Source: JAVBKX01 sp031553835
GTDB lineage: Bacteria; Bacteroidota; Bacteroidia; Bacteroidales; Azobacteroidaceae
Assembly: GCA_031553835.1 (NCBI GenBank)
Contig: JAVBKX010000006.1
Coordinates: 1-64,000 of the forward strand
DNA: 64,000 nucleotides
Direction of reading: 5' to 3'
Shown: positions 55,520 to 63,423 of the stretch, one piece after another
Layout: every line of letters begins with the position of its first letter
How positions within the stretch are numbered: position 1 is the first letter of the stretch
Translations under genes and position numbers: made by a program
Notes under the pieces: model-generated
Told to the model about the DNA's origin: nothing
The model's database searches: none
What the model saw: the letters and a program-made list of their open reading frames with translations, nothing else

Positions 55520-56689
55520 TTGAATATTCTGATTATCCATAATGAATACGGTGCTTATTCCGGCGAAGAAGCTGTTGTAGATCGGCAAATATCCCTCTTT
55601 CAGGAATTAGGACATGCTGTGCGAGTATATAGAAAAACTTCAGCAGGGCAACGGGGAACATTATTGGGCAATATAAAAGGTTTATTACAAGGATTTTATT
55701 CTCATGCATCCGTAAGGGATATTGACCAGATAATACAGGAAAATAAGCCGGATGCCGTCGTAATCCACAATCTCTACCCTTATATTTCGCCCGCAATTTT
55801 GAAGCCTATACAACGAGCAGGTGTTCCTATTATCATGACAGTGCATAACTACCGCCTCATGTGTCCTACCGGTTTGTTTATGCGCAATACAGCTCCTTGC
55901 GAATTGTGTTTGGGCGGACATGAATTCAATTGTATCAAGCATAATTGTGAACATTCATGGTTCAAAAGCATTGGTTATGCAGGAAGAAATTGGTATGCCC
56001 GCATTACCCGTGCCTATATGGATAATGTAACTGTCTATGCATGTATCACTGCTTTTCAGACCTATAAATTGTCGGAAGCCGGATTCCCTTGCGACCGGCT
56101 GCGAGTGATCCCCAATTTTGTTTCAAATGCTCCGGAACCAGAATTTACAGAAGGCGAATATGTGGCTATTTCGGGACGCATCAGCAGGGAGAAAGGAGTG
56201 GATCTGATATTGAATGTGGCGCGAAAGACCCCACAAATCAAATATGTATTTGCCGGTTTGGCGCGCAAAGAAGACGATTTACTTTCCGATGTTCCTGATA
56301 ATTGCACCTTTGTAGGACATCTATCATCCAAAGAATTAGCGGATTTTTATGCTAAAGCCCGGTTTTTGGTCATTGCCAGCCGTTGGTATGAAGGTTTTCC
56401 AATAACCATCCTGGATGCATTTTCTTTTGGAAAACCAGTGATTGGTCCTGCCCATGGAGGATTTCTCGAAATCATTGACAATGAAATAAATGGTTTACAT
56501 TTCATTCCCGGCAATGAATTGCATTTAGCGGAGAAAATCATTCAATTGTGGAATGATCCCGTTGCTTGCATGAACATGGGCAGGAAAGGGTATGAAAAAC
56601 TAATGACGACTTACACACTCCCGGTTGTTAAAAATCAATGGGCGGCATTGCTTGGCGAATTGGTCTCTACACGCCAGACTTCTTTGTAA
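55520..56689 (+). CDS. Family 4 glycosyltransferase
   Basis: A 389-residue GT-B enzyme: MNILIIHNEYGAYSGEEAVVDRQ, DAVVIHNLYPYISPAIL, MTVHNYRLMCPTG, YVAISGRISREKGVDLIL, and SRWYEGFPITILDAFSFGKPVIG in the donor site. The only in-frame start that begins at the conserved N-terminus is TTG at 55520, since the frame is closed by a TAG at 55502. It is the last gene of the polysaccharide operon. Its 3-prime end overlaps the convergent DoxX gene by 23 bases. Confidence 0.9.
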   Translation: MNILIIHNEYGAYSGEEAVVDRQISLFQELGHAVRVYRKTSAGQRGTLLGNIKGLLQGFYSHASVRDIDQIIQENKPDAVVIHNLYPYISPAILKPIQRAGVPIIMTVHNYRLMCPTGLFMRNTAPCELCLGGHEFNCIKHNCEHSWFKSIGYAGRNWYARITRAYMDNVTVYACITAFQTYKLSEAGFPCDRLRVIPNFVSNAPEPEFTEGEYVAISGRISREKGVDLILNVARKTPQIKYVFAGLARKEDDLLSDVPDNCTFVGHLSSKELADFYAKARFLVIASRWYEGFPITILDAFSFGKPVIGPAHGGFLEIIDNEINGLHFIPGNELHLAEKIIQLWNDPVACMNMGRKGYEKLMTTYTLPVVKNQWAALLGELVSTRQTSL

Positions 56690-57089
56690 ATAAATTGTCA
56701 AGGGCTAATTTTCCGGGTCCTGTTATGGCTAAGACAATAAACGCAACTAAATAAAGAAAAGCCAATTCCCCATTATGTTCTCCCGTAAGTTTTGCTCCGT
56801 GGGCGATAAAAAAAGCAACCGCCATATTGATAATCATAGGAATGAGAGCCAATCTGTAAAGTAAACCCACTACAACCCCTAAGGCGCAGAAAAATTCGGC
56901 AAATACTACTAATATAGCCGTTGCCTTTCCTCCCATTTCCGCAAAAGCGGCAACGGTTGTTTCAAAATGGATCAATTTATCCCATCCATGAGTCACAAGC
57001 ATTCCTGCAAAAACTACACGCATAAGTAATAAGGCTACAGATGTACGAACATCGTAGGTATTTTTTGGAAATAATATTTTAGTAATCAT
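56667..57089 (-). CDS. DoxX family membrane protein
   Basis: A 140-residue inner membrane protein with four hydrophobic segments: VALLLMRVVFAGMLVTHGWDK at the start, AILVVFAEFFCALGVVVGLLYRLA and LAFLYLVAFIVLAI. DoxX-like proteins are linked to redox and thiosulfate-type processes but most have unknown roles. It is convergent with the last glycosyltransferase gene (23-base tail overlap) and divergent from the leucine operon. Confidence 0.88.
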   Translation of the reverse strand: MITKILFPKNTYDVRTSVALLLMRVVFAGMLVTHGWDKLIHFETTVAAFAEMGGKATAILVVFAEFFCALGVVVGLLYRLALIPMIINMAVAFFIAHGAKLTGEHNGELAFLYLVAFIVLAITGPGKLALDNLFTKKSGV

Positions 57090-57228
57090 AGCTTTAATAT
57101 TTATTTACAACTATAACAAGTCTTAACTTGAAATGTTTAGAAAATGTTTTCAAGTTTTAATTTGTAATATATTTAACGTGTTTTGTTATAAATTATTGCA
57201 AAATAATCAGAAAAAATATTCTTTTTTA

Positions 57229-57259
57229 TTGTGTGAATAAAAAAATAACCATACCTTTG
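57229..57259 (+). promoter_or_regulatory. Promoter of the leucine operon
   Basis: TTG (57229-57231), a 20-base spacer and TACCTTTG (57252-57259). Transcription should start a few bases later, about 20-25 bases before the leader peptide start codon. Confidence 0.7.
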
Positions 57260-57288
57260 CCCAGTCAAATTAAAAATGGCTTGATAAA

Positions 57289-57375
57289 ATGATTTGCAGT
57301 TTTATATACGGTTTGTTGCTCAGCATTATTATTCTCTTGTGGAAACAGGCAGAAGTGAGGATCGTGTATAATTGA
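57289..57375 (+). CDS. Branched-chain amino acid leader peptide
   Basis: A 28-codon frame (ATG at 57289, TGA at 57373-57375) reads MICSFIYGLLLSIIILLW and then KQAEVRIVYN. It packs three Leu, a Ser, three Ile and two Leu codons in a row, plus further Ile and Val codons. Located between the leu promoter and an intrinsic terminator, it has the layout of attenuation leader peptides, where shortage of charged tRNA-Leu or tRNA-Ile stalls the ribosome. The region before TGA (GAAGTGAG at 57352-57359) can pair with the terminator arm. Confidence 0.75.
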   Translation: MICSFIYGLLLSIIILLWKQAEVRIVYN

Positions 57376-57396
57376 ACGAATAAATTAAATCAGCAT

Positions 57397-57434
57397 AAAG
57401 CCTTTCTCACTTCCGTACGAGAAAGGCTTTTTTT
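57397..57434 (+). terminator. Attenuator-like terminator before leuA
   Basis: A perfect 12-bp stem (AAAGCCTTTCTC at 57397-57408 with GAGAAAGGCTTT at 57419-57430), followed by further T. CTCACTTC (57406-57413), spanning the 5-prime arm end and loop, is exactly complementary to GAAGTGAG (57352-57359) in the leader, giving an alternative antiterminator pairing. Confidence 0.75.
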
Positions 57435-57482
57435 GTGATATGAAGAGATCTTAATACTCAAAATTTATAACTTAAACATAAT

Positions 57483-58976
57483 ATGTCAGAACGATTATTT
57501 ATTTTTGATACAACCCTTCGGGATGGAGAGCAAGTGCCCGGTTGTCAATTAAATACAATTGAAAAAATTGAGGTTGCCAGGGCTTTGGAAACATTAGGAG
57601 TGGATGTCATAGAAGCAGGTTTCCCGGTTTCAAGCCCCGGTGATTTCAATTCAGTCGTAGAAATATCCAAAGCGGTAACATGGCCGGTGATTTGCGCATT
57701 GACCAGGGCAGTGGAAAAAGATATCGATGTGGCTGTTGAAGCCTTGAAATATGCGAAATACAAAAGAATACATACAGGTATAGGAACTTCTCCTTACCAT
57801 ATTTTACATAAATTTAATTCGACTCAGGAGGAAATTTTGGAACGAGCTGTAGCTTGCGTAAAATATGCAAAAAAACAGGTGGAAGATGTGGAATTTTATT
57901 GTGAAGATGCCGGAAGAACCGATAATGTCTATTTGGCCAAAGTAGTAGAAGCCGTTATTAAAGCAGGCGCAACGGTGGTCAATATTCCGGATACGACCGG
58001 ATATTGTTTACCTTCCGAATATGGCCAAAAAATTAAGTATCTACTGGAAAATGTAAAAGGAATTCAACATGCTGTTTTATCTACCCACTGCCATAATGAC
58101 TTAGGAATGGCAACAGCCAATACAATTTCCGGTGTGTTGAACGGAGCCCGCCAGGTTGAAGTAACCATCAACGGAATTGGTGAACGTGCCGGTAATACTT
58201 CGCTGGAAGAAGTTGCTATGATTTTCAAAAGTCATAAAGAAATTGGCATAGACACCAATATCAATACACAGAAAATTTATCCGACAAGCCGCATGGTGTC
58301 CAGTTTAATGAATATGCCGGTACAACCGAATAAGGCTATTGTCGGACGGAATGCATTCGCCCATTCTTCAGGAATTCATCAGGATGGAGTATTAAAAAAT
58401 CGTGAAAGTTATGAAATTATCGATCCTAAAGATGTCGGAATCGATGATAATGCTATCGTATTGACGGCTCGCAGCGGTCGGGCAGCTTTAAAACATCGAT
58501 TAAATGTATTGGGTGTTGAACTTAGCCAGGAAAAATTAGACAAAGTTTATGAAGAATTTCTTAAATTAGCAGATAAAAAGAAAGATATAAAAGATGATGA
58601 TGTTTTGATGTTGGCCGGAACAGATCGTGAATCGCAACGCATCAAATTGGAATATTTGCAAGTGACATCGGGGGTAGGAGTGAAATCGGTAGCTTCTGTC
58701 TGCCTCAATATTGCAGGCGAAACTTTTGAAGCAGCATCGGCCGGTAATGGTCCGGTGGATGCTGCCATTAAAGCAGTAAAACAAATTATTAAACGTCAGA
58801 TGACTATTCAGGAGTTTTTGATTCAGGCAATAAATAAAGGAAGCGACGATGTCGGAAAAGTTCACATGCAGGTCGAACACAATGGGATAAATTATTATGG
58901 ATTTTCTGCCAATACAGACATCATTGCTGCTTCGGTGGAAGCCTATATAGATGCAATTAATAAATTCGTAAAATAA
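57483..58976 (+). CDS. leuA: 2-isopropylmalate synthase
   Basis: A 497-residue enzyme, the first committed step of leucine synthesis (acetyl-CoA plus 2-ketoisovalerate). The catalytic barrel shows FDTTLRDGEQVPGCQL (about residues 8-23), STHCHNDLGMATAN (metal-site His pair) and GNTSLEEVAM. The C-terminal regulatory domain, about 390-497, can bind leucine. It lies immediately downstream of the leader and attenuator. Confidence 0.97.
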   Translation: MSERLFIFDTTLRDGEQVPGCQLNTIEKIEVARALETLGVDVIEAGFPVSSPGDFNSVVEISKAVTWPVICALTRAVEKDIDVAVEALKYAKYKRIHTGIGTSPYHILHKFNSTQEEILERAVACVKYAKKQVEDVEFYCEDAGRTDNVYLAKVVEAVIKAGATVVNIPDTTGYCLPSEYGQKIKYLLENVKGIQHAVLSTHCHNDLGMATANTISGVLNGARQVEVTINGIGERAGNTSLEEVAMIFKSHKEIGIDTNINTQKIYPTSRMVSSLMNMPVQPNKAIVGRNAFAHSSGIHQDGVLKNRESYEIIDPKDVGIDDNAIVLTARSGRAALKHRLNVLGVELSQEKLDKVYEEFLKLADKKKDIKDDDVLMLAGTDRESQRIKLEYLQVTSGVGVKSVASVCLNIAGETFEAASAGNGPVDAAIKAVKQIIKRQMTIQEFLIQAINKGSDDVGKVHMQVEHNGINYYGFSANTDIIAASVEAYIDAINKFVK

Positions 58977-58988
58977 AATTGAGAGTGG

Positions 58989-59043
58989 AGAATTGAAAAT
59001 GCAAAATGTAATTCTCAATTCTCAATTCTCAATTTTCAATTCT
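58989..59043 (+). repeat. Hairpin with TTCTCAA repeats between leuA and leuC
   Basis: AGAATTGAAAAT (58989-59000) pairs perfectly with ATTTTCAATTCT (59032-59043). Between them are three tandem copies of AATTCTC/TTCTCAA-type units. It lies just before the leuC start. It is not followed by a U tract, so it looks like an intergenic repeat or RNA-stability element rather than a terminator. Confidence 0.55.
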
Positions 59044-59049
59044 TATAAT

Positions 59050-60444
59050 ATGGCTCAAACATTATTTGACAAAATCTGGAATGCACATGTCGTTTCAACT
59101 ATTAAAGACGGCCCTACACAGTTATACATCGACAGGCATTTCTGTCATGAAGTAACCAGCCCGCAGGCATTTGACGGCCTTAGAAAAAGAGGGTTAAAAG
59201 TATTTCGTCCGGAGAAAACGCTTCTTTCTCCCGATCACAACACGCCAACCATAAATCAGGATAAGCCGATTGCCGATCCGATTTCAAAAAAACAGGTGGA
59301 CACATTGGAAAAAAATGCCCGGGAGTTTGGATTGACTTATTATGGTATGCTGAATCCCAAGAATGGAATTATTCATGTGATTGGACCGGAAAATGGCTAT
59401 ACACAGCCCGGTATGACTATTGTGTGTGGCGATAGTCACACTTCCACGCATGGCGCATTTGGTTCCATTGCATTCGGTATCGGAACCAGTGAGGTGGAAA
59501 TGGTATTGGCAACGCAATGTATTTTACAATCCCGTCCTAAAACAATGCGTATTCATTTTGAAGGGAAATTGAATCCCCATGTCACAGCAAAAGATTTGGC
59601 ATTGTACATGATTGCCAGGATGACAACGGGAGGAGCTACCGGATATTTTGTAGAATATGCCGGAGAAGTAATCCGTAATTTTTCGATGGAAGAACGTATG
59701 ACGCTTTGTAATCTGAGTATAGAAATGGGCGCCCGGGGAGGATTGATCGCTCCTGATGAAACCACTTTTGCCTACGTAAAAGGACGAGAACAATCTCCTA
59801 AAAGCGAGGATTGGGACAAGGCATTGGCATATTGGAAAACCCTGACTTCGGATATTGATGCCAAGTTTGACAAGGAAATTAGCTTCAATGCTTCAGACAT
59901 TGAGCCAATGATCACTTATGGTACAAATCCCGGAATGGGAATGCCTGTCAATGGAACCATTCCCTTGTTAGAGCAGATCGATGAAGCCGGACGTATATCT
60001 TTCCGGAAAGCGTTGGAATACATGGGTTTTCAACCCGGAGAAAAAATAATAGGTAAAAAAATCGATTATGTATTTTTGGGAAGTTGTACCAACGGGCGAA
60101 TTGAAGATTTCCGGGCTTTTGCCGGTTTTGTCAAAGGCAAAAAGAAAGCGGAACATGTTGTCGCCTGGTTAGTTCCCGGAAGTTGGAACGTAGCTAAGCA
60201 AATAAAAGCAGAGGGTTTGGATACTATTTTATCGGAAGCCGGTTTTGTATTGAGGCAGCCTGGCTGTTCGGCTTGTCTGGCAATGAATGATGATAAAGTT
60301 CCGGCAGGAAAATATGCCGTTTCCACTTCCAACCGCAATTTCGAAGGGAGACAAGGGCCTGGTGCGCGAACACTGTTGGTCAGTCCGCTGGTGGCTGCTG
60401 CTGCTGCCATAACGGGTGTAATTAGTGATCCCCGAAATTTTTAA
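59050..60444 (+). CDS. leuC: 3-isopropylmalate dehydratase large subunit
   Basis: A 464-residue aconitase-family subunit that binds the 4Fe-4S cluster. Cluster Cys ligands are in LGSCTNGR (about residue 345) and PGCSACLAMN (about 407-410). Also visible are VCGDSHTSTHGAFG and the N-terminal TLFDKIWNAHVV. I start at the ATG at 59050; the longer frame uses the repeat hairpin as coding sequence, which is unlikely. Confidence 0.97.
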   Translation: MAQTLFDKIWNAHVVSTIKDGPTQLYIDRHFCHEVTSPQAFDGLRKRGLKVFRPEKTLLSPDHNTPTINQDKPIADPISKKQVDTLEKNAREFGLTYYGMLNPKNGIIHVIGPENGYTQPGMTIVCGDSHTSTHGAFGSIAFGIGTSEVEMVLATQCILQSRPKTMRIHFEGKLNPHVTAKDLALYMIARMTTGGATGYFVEYAGEVIRNFSMEERMTLCNLSIEMGARGGLIAPDETTFAYVKGREQSPKSEDWDKALAYWKTLTSDIDAKFDKEISFNASDIEPMITYGTNPGMGMPVNGTIPLLEQIDEAGRISFRKALEYMGFQPGEKIIGKKIDYVFLGSCTNGRIEDFRAFAGFVKGKKKAEHVVAWLVPGSWNVAKQIKAEGLDTILSEAGFVLRQPGCSACLAMNDDKVPAGKYAVSTSNRNFEGRQGPGARTLLVSPLVAAAAAITGVISDPRNF

Positions 60445-60450
60445 ACACAA

Positions 60451-60507
60451 TAACACAAAGAATTTTACAAGAAAACAAAAACTTCGTGTTTCCGTGTCTT
60501 TGTGTTA
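60451..60507 (+). repeat. Hairpin between leuC and leuD
   Basis: TAACACAAAG (60451-60460) pairs with CTTTGTGTTA (60498-60507) around an A-rich loop containing a second related stretch (ACTTCGTGTTTCCGTG). It is followed by A, not T, so it is not an intrinsic terminator. It may be a dispersed intergenic repeat or an RNA-processing element. Confidence 0.5.
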
Positions 60508-60524
60508 AAAAAAATAAATAAATA

Positions 60525-61115
60525 ATGGAAAAATATCAAACAATAACATCAACCATGGTTCCGCTTCCGATAGAGAATGTGGATACTGATCAAATAATCC
60601 CTGCTCGTTTTTTGAAAGCTACAACTCGAGAAGGTTTTGGAGATAACCTCTTTGCCGATTGGCGTTATGAAAAAGACGGAAGTCTGAAAAAAGATTTCAT
60701 ATTAAATAATCCTGTTTATAAAGGAAATGTATTGGTTGCCGGAAAAAATTTTGGTAGTGGATCGAGTCGCGAACATGCAGCCTGGGCTATTGCCGGATAT
60801 GGATTCAAAGTGGTAATTTCCAGTTTTTTTGCAGATATTTTCAAAAATAATGCATTGAATAATGGTGTATTACCCGTGGTAGTTTCAAGTGATTTTTTGA
60901 CCGAATTATTTGATACTGTGCATAACAATTCCCAGGCCACTATAACAATTGACCTGGATAATCAACAGGTAACCAATAATGTCAATGGCAAAAGCGAACG
61001 GTTTGATATGAATGCTTATAAAAAAGAATGTTTGCTCAGTGGATTTGATGATATTGATTATCTGCTCAACCGGAAGGATACTATAGAATCGTACGAAAAA
61101 ACAAAACCGTTGTAA
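60525..61115 (+). CDS. leuD: 3-isopropylmalate dehydratase small subunit
   Basis: A 196-residue partner of LeuC, isomerising 2- to 3-isopropylmalate. It has the swivelling-domain pattern NVDTDQIIPARFLK (about residues 18-31), GKNFGSGSSREHAAWAI and SFFADIFKNNALNNG. The gene lies 80 bases after leuC, with a hairpin between them. Confidence 0.97.
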   Translation: MEKYQTITSTMVPLPIENVDTDQIIPARFLKATTREGFGDNLFADWRYEKDGSLKKDFILNNPVYKGNVLVAGKNFGSGSSREHAAWAIAGYGFKVVISSFFADIFKNNALNNGVLPVVVSSDFLTELFDTVHNNSQATITIDLDNQQVTNNVNGKSERFDMNAYKKECLLSGFDDIDYLLNRKDTIESYEKTKPL

Positions 61116-61168
61116 TACTGATCATTGAAATTTTACGGAGACTGTTTGATTTTTAGTGCATTAAAGTA

Positions 61169-61197
61169 TTGTTTTTATAAAAAAGTCTTTACTTTTG
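61169..61197 (+). promoter_or_regulatory. Internal promoter in the leucine operon
   Basis: TTG (61169-61171), an 18-base spacer and TACTTTTG (61190-61197). It could drive the small membrane protein gene and, through readthrough, the second synthase. Confidence 0.55.
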
Positions 61198-61223
61198 TGA
61201 TGAATAATTTAAAGATGTAACCT

Positions 61224-61394
61224 ATGAAAACAAATGCTCCGAAAAGTTTCACATTAACATTGGCCATTATTTTAGCCATTGTCGCAGTGGTTGGTTTGTT
61301 TATAACCATCCCTTTTGTCACAATGCATAGTTTTTGGATTTTATTGGTTGGATTTGGCGTTTTATTGGCAGGATGTCTTTTCAAAGGATTATAA
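61224..61394 (+). CDS. Small two-segment membrane protein
   Basis: A 56-residue frame from the ATG at 61224 to the TAA at 61392-61394. After ten polar residues come two hydrophobic stretches (LTLAIILAIVAVVGLFITI and FWILLVGFGVLLAGCLF). It has its own promoter-like sequence and a terminator right after the gene, so it looks real. The function is unknown; I see no attenuation-type codon run that would make it a leader. Confidence 0.6.
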   Translation: MKTNAPKSFTLTLAIILAIVAVVGLFITIPFVTMHSFWILLVGFGVLLAGCLFKGL

Positions 61395-61415
61395 CCTGCT
61401 TAACTAAGAAAGAAG

Positions 61416-61442
61416 ACGCCTCAACTATTTGGGGCGTTTTTT
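61416..61442 (+). terminator. Terminator after the small membrane protein gene
   Basis: ACGCCTC (61416-61422) pairs with GGGGCGT (61431-61437) with one G-T wobble, followed by TTTTTTG. It ends 25 bases before the next synthase gene, so it may partly separate the two halves of the operon. Confidence 0.7.
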
Positions 61443-61466
61443 GTTTGTTTTAATGTAATTTGAGAT

Positions 61467-62975
61467 ATGATTGAAATATTAGATACTACGTTGCGGGATG
61501 GCGAACAGACATCCGGTGTGTCATTTTCTTCTTCAGAAAAATTAAGTGTTGTTCGTTTACTTATTGAAGAATTAAAAGTAGATCGGGTGGAAATAGCGTC
61601 GGCTCGTGTTTCGGAAGGAGAGTATGAAGCTGTGAAGCGTATCGCCGAATGGGCGCATAAAACCGGGCATGTCAACCAGTTGGAAGTACTTGGTTTTGTA
61701 GATGGCGAATTATCCGTCAATTGGATTTATAATGCCGGATGCCGGGTCATGAATTTGCTTTGCAAAGGATCCGTAAAACATTGCCGGGAACAATTGCACA
61801 AAACTCCTGAAGAGCATATTACGGATATTCGAAAAGTTGTCGATTTAGCCATGAAAAAAGAAATCAGGGTAAATCTGTACTTGGAAGATTGGTCTAATGG
61901 TATGACCCATTCTCCCGATTACGTATTCTATTTCATGGATCAGCTGAAAGAGGCTCCTATCGACCGGTTTATGTTGCCCGACACGTTGGGAATTTTAAAT
62001 CCGGAAAAAACGTATCAATTTTGTCAACAAATGTTGCAACGGTACCCCGGATTAAGGTTCGATTTTCATGCTCATAACGATTATGATTTGGCAGTTGGTA
62101 ATGTGTTTGCTGCTGCATCTGCCGGTATCAAAGGATTCCATACGACAATCAATGGATTGGGCGAACGCGCCGGCAATGCGCCGCTCACCAGTGTAGTAGC
62201 GGTGCTTCACGACCAATTGCATGTGCCAACAAACATTGTGGAGCAGAACTTATTTATGGCGAGCCGCATTGTGGCTTCGTACTCCGGATTGCGGATTCCT
62301 AACAATAAACCGGTGACAGGCGATAGCGTTTTTACCCAATGCGCTGGCATTCATGCCGATGGAGATAATAAAAACAACCTGTATTACAACGACTTACTGC
62401 CCGAACGATTTGGGCGGATGCGCGAATATGCACTTGGAAAAATGTCGGGGAAATCCAATATCAAAAAAAATTTGGAATCGCTTGGTATTGATCTGGATGA
62501 TGAGTCGATGCGAAAAGTGACCGAACGCATTATTGAATTGGGTGATAAGAAAGAAATCGTTACTCAGGATGATTTGCCTTACATCATTGCCGATGTGTTG
62601 CACAATGATAACAATGACAAGATCAGGATGATTAATTATTCATTGTCATTGACCCACGGTTTACGTCCAACTGCCACAGTGCGGATTGATATCGATGGAA
62701 TTGAATATGAACAAACGGCTCCCGGAGATGGCCAATTTCATGCATTTTCTAAAGCATTATGGAAAATATATACACAGTTGAATAAACCCAAGCCGGTGTT
62801 GACCGACTATAATGTGAGTATTCCCTCGGGAGGACGGACGGATGCTTTAGTGCAAACGGTTATTTCCTGGAGTTTCAGCGGAAAAGATTTTAAAACCCGG
62901 GGATTGGATGTGGATCAAACCGCTGCAGCGATTAAAGCTACAGTCAAAATGTTGAACTTAATTGAAAATATGTGA
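61467..62975 (+). CDS. Isopropylmalate/citramalate synthase-type enzyme
   Basis: A 502-residue enzyme of the HMGL-like family: ILDTTLRDGEQTSGVSFSS (residues 4-22), DFHAHNDYDLAVGN (metal His pair), NGLGERAGNAPL and a C-terminal LeuA-type allosteric domain (about 375-500). It diverges clearly from the leuA in this operon. In Bacteroides the same position holds a second synthase-type gene. Citramalate synthase (isoleucine from pyruvate) is a reasonable guess, but homocitrate- or isopropylmalate-type activity is not excluded. The stop is one base from the methylglyoxal synthase start. Confidence 0.85.
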   Translation: MIEILDTTLRDGEQTSGVSFSSSEKLSVVRLLIEELKVDRVEIASARVSEGEYEAVKRIAEWAHKTGHVNQLEVLGFVDGELSVNWIYNAGCRVMNLLCKGSVKHCREQLHKTPEEHITDIRKVVDLAMKKEIRVNLYLEDWSNGMTHSPDYVFYFMDQLKEAPIDRFMLPDTLGILNPEKTYQFCQQMLQRYPGLRFDFHAHNDYDLAVGNVFAAASAGIKGFHTTINGLGERAGNAPLTSVVAVLHDQLHVPTNIVEQNLFMASRIVASYSGLRIPNNKPVTGDSVFTQCAGIHADGDNKNNLYYNDLLPERFGRMREYALGKMSGKSNIKKNLESLGIDLDDESMRKVTERIIELGDKKEIVTQDDLPYIIADVLHNDNNDKIRMINYSLSLTHGLRPTATVRIDIDGIEYEQTAPGDGQFHAFSKALWKIYTQLNKPKPVLTDYNVSIPSGGRTDALVQTVISWSFSGKDFKTRGLDVDQTAAAIKATVKMLNLIENM

Positions 62976-62976
62976 T

Positions 62977-63423
62977 ATGAAGAAAAAATTAACAATTGCC
63001 CTGGTGGCTCACGATCAGCGAAAAGCCGATATGGTGGAGTGGGCGGTATTCAATGCTGAAACGTTGTCGCTACACACCTTGATTTGTACCGGAACAACAG
63101 GTGGTTTAATCAAAAAAGCATTTGATAACAAAGGAGTTGATGCCGAAATTATTTGCATGAATTCCGGCCCTTTAGGTGGAGATGCAGAAATTGCGGCGTT
63201 GGTAGTGCGTCATCAAGTCAATCTGGCCATTTTTCTGATCGATGACCTCAATCCACAGCCTCACGAAGCCGACATTCAGATGTTGCTTCGCCAGTGCCGC
63301 ATCCATAATGTGCCGATTGCCTGTAATCGGTATAGCGCCGATTTAATGATTACCAGCACATTGTGGGATAATGATGATTACATGCCGTCCACTCCCAAAT
63401 ATGTAAAATTTCACAGAGAATGA
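62977..63423 (+). CDS. mgsA: Methylglyoxal synthase
   Basis: A 148-residue enzyme converting dihydroxyacetone phosphate to methylglyoxal. It has LTIALVAHDQRK at the start, TLICTGTTGGLI (phosphate-binding loop), NSGPLGGDAEI (catalytic Asp region, about residue 67), FLIDDLNPQPHEADI and IACNRYSADLMI. I use the ATG at 62977; a longer frame overlaps the upstream gene. It is wedged between two leucine-pathway genes, and its TGA overlaps the leuB ATG. Confidence 0.93.
   Translation: MKKKLTIALVAHDQRKADMVEWAVFNAETLSLHTLICTGTTGGLIKKAFDNKGVDAEIICMNSGPLGGDAEIAALVVRHQVNLAIFLIDDLNPQPHEADIQMLLRQCRIHNVPIACNRYSADLMITSTLWDNDDYMPSTPKYVKFHRE

Noticed and set aside
61224..61394. Second leader peptide for the downstream synthase gene
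   Set aside because: Although a terminator follows, the 56-residue product has two full membrane segments and no concentrated run of regulatory codons, so a structural gene is more likely.
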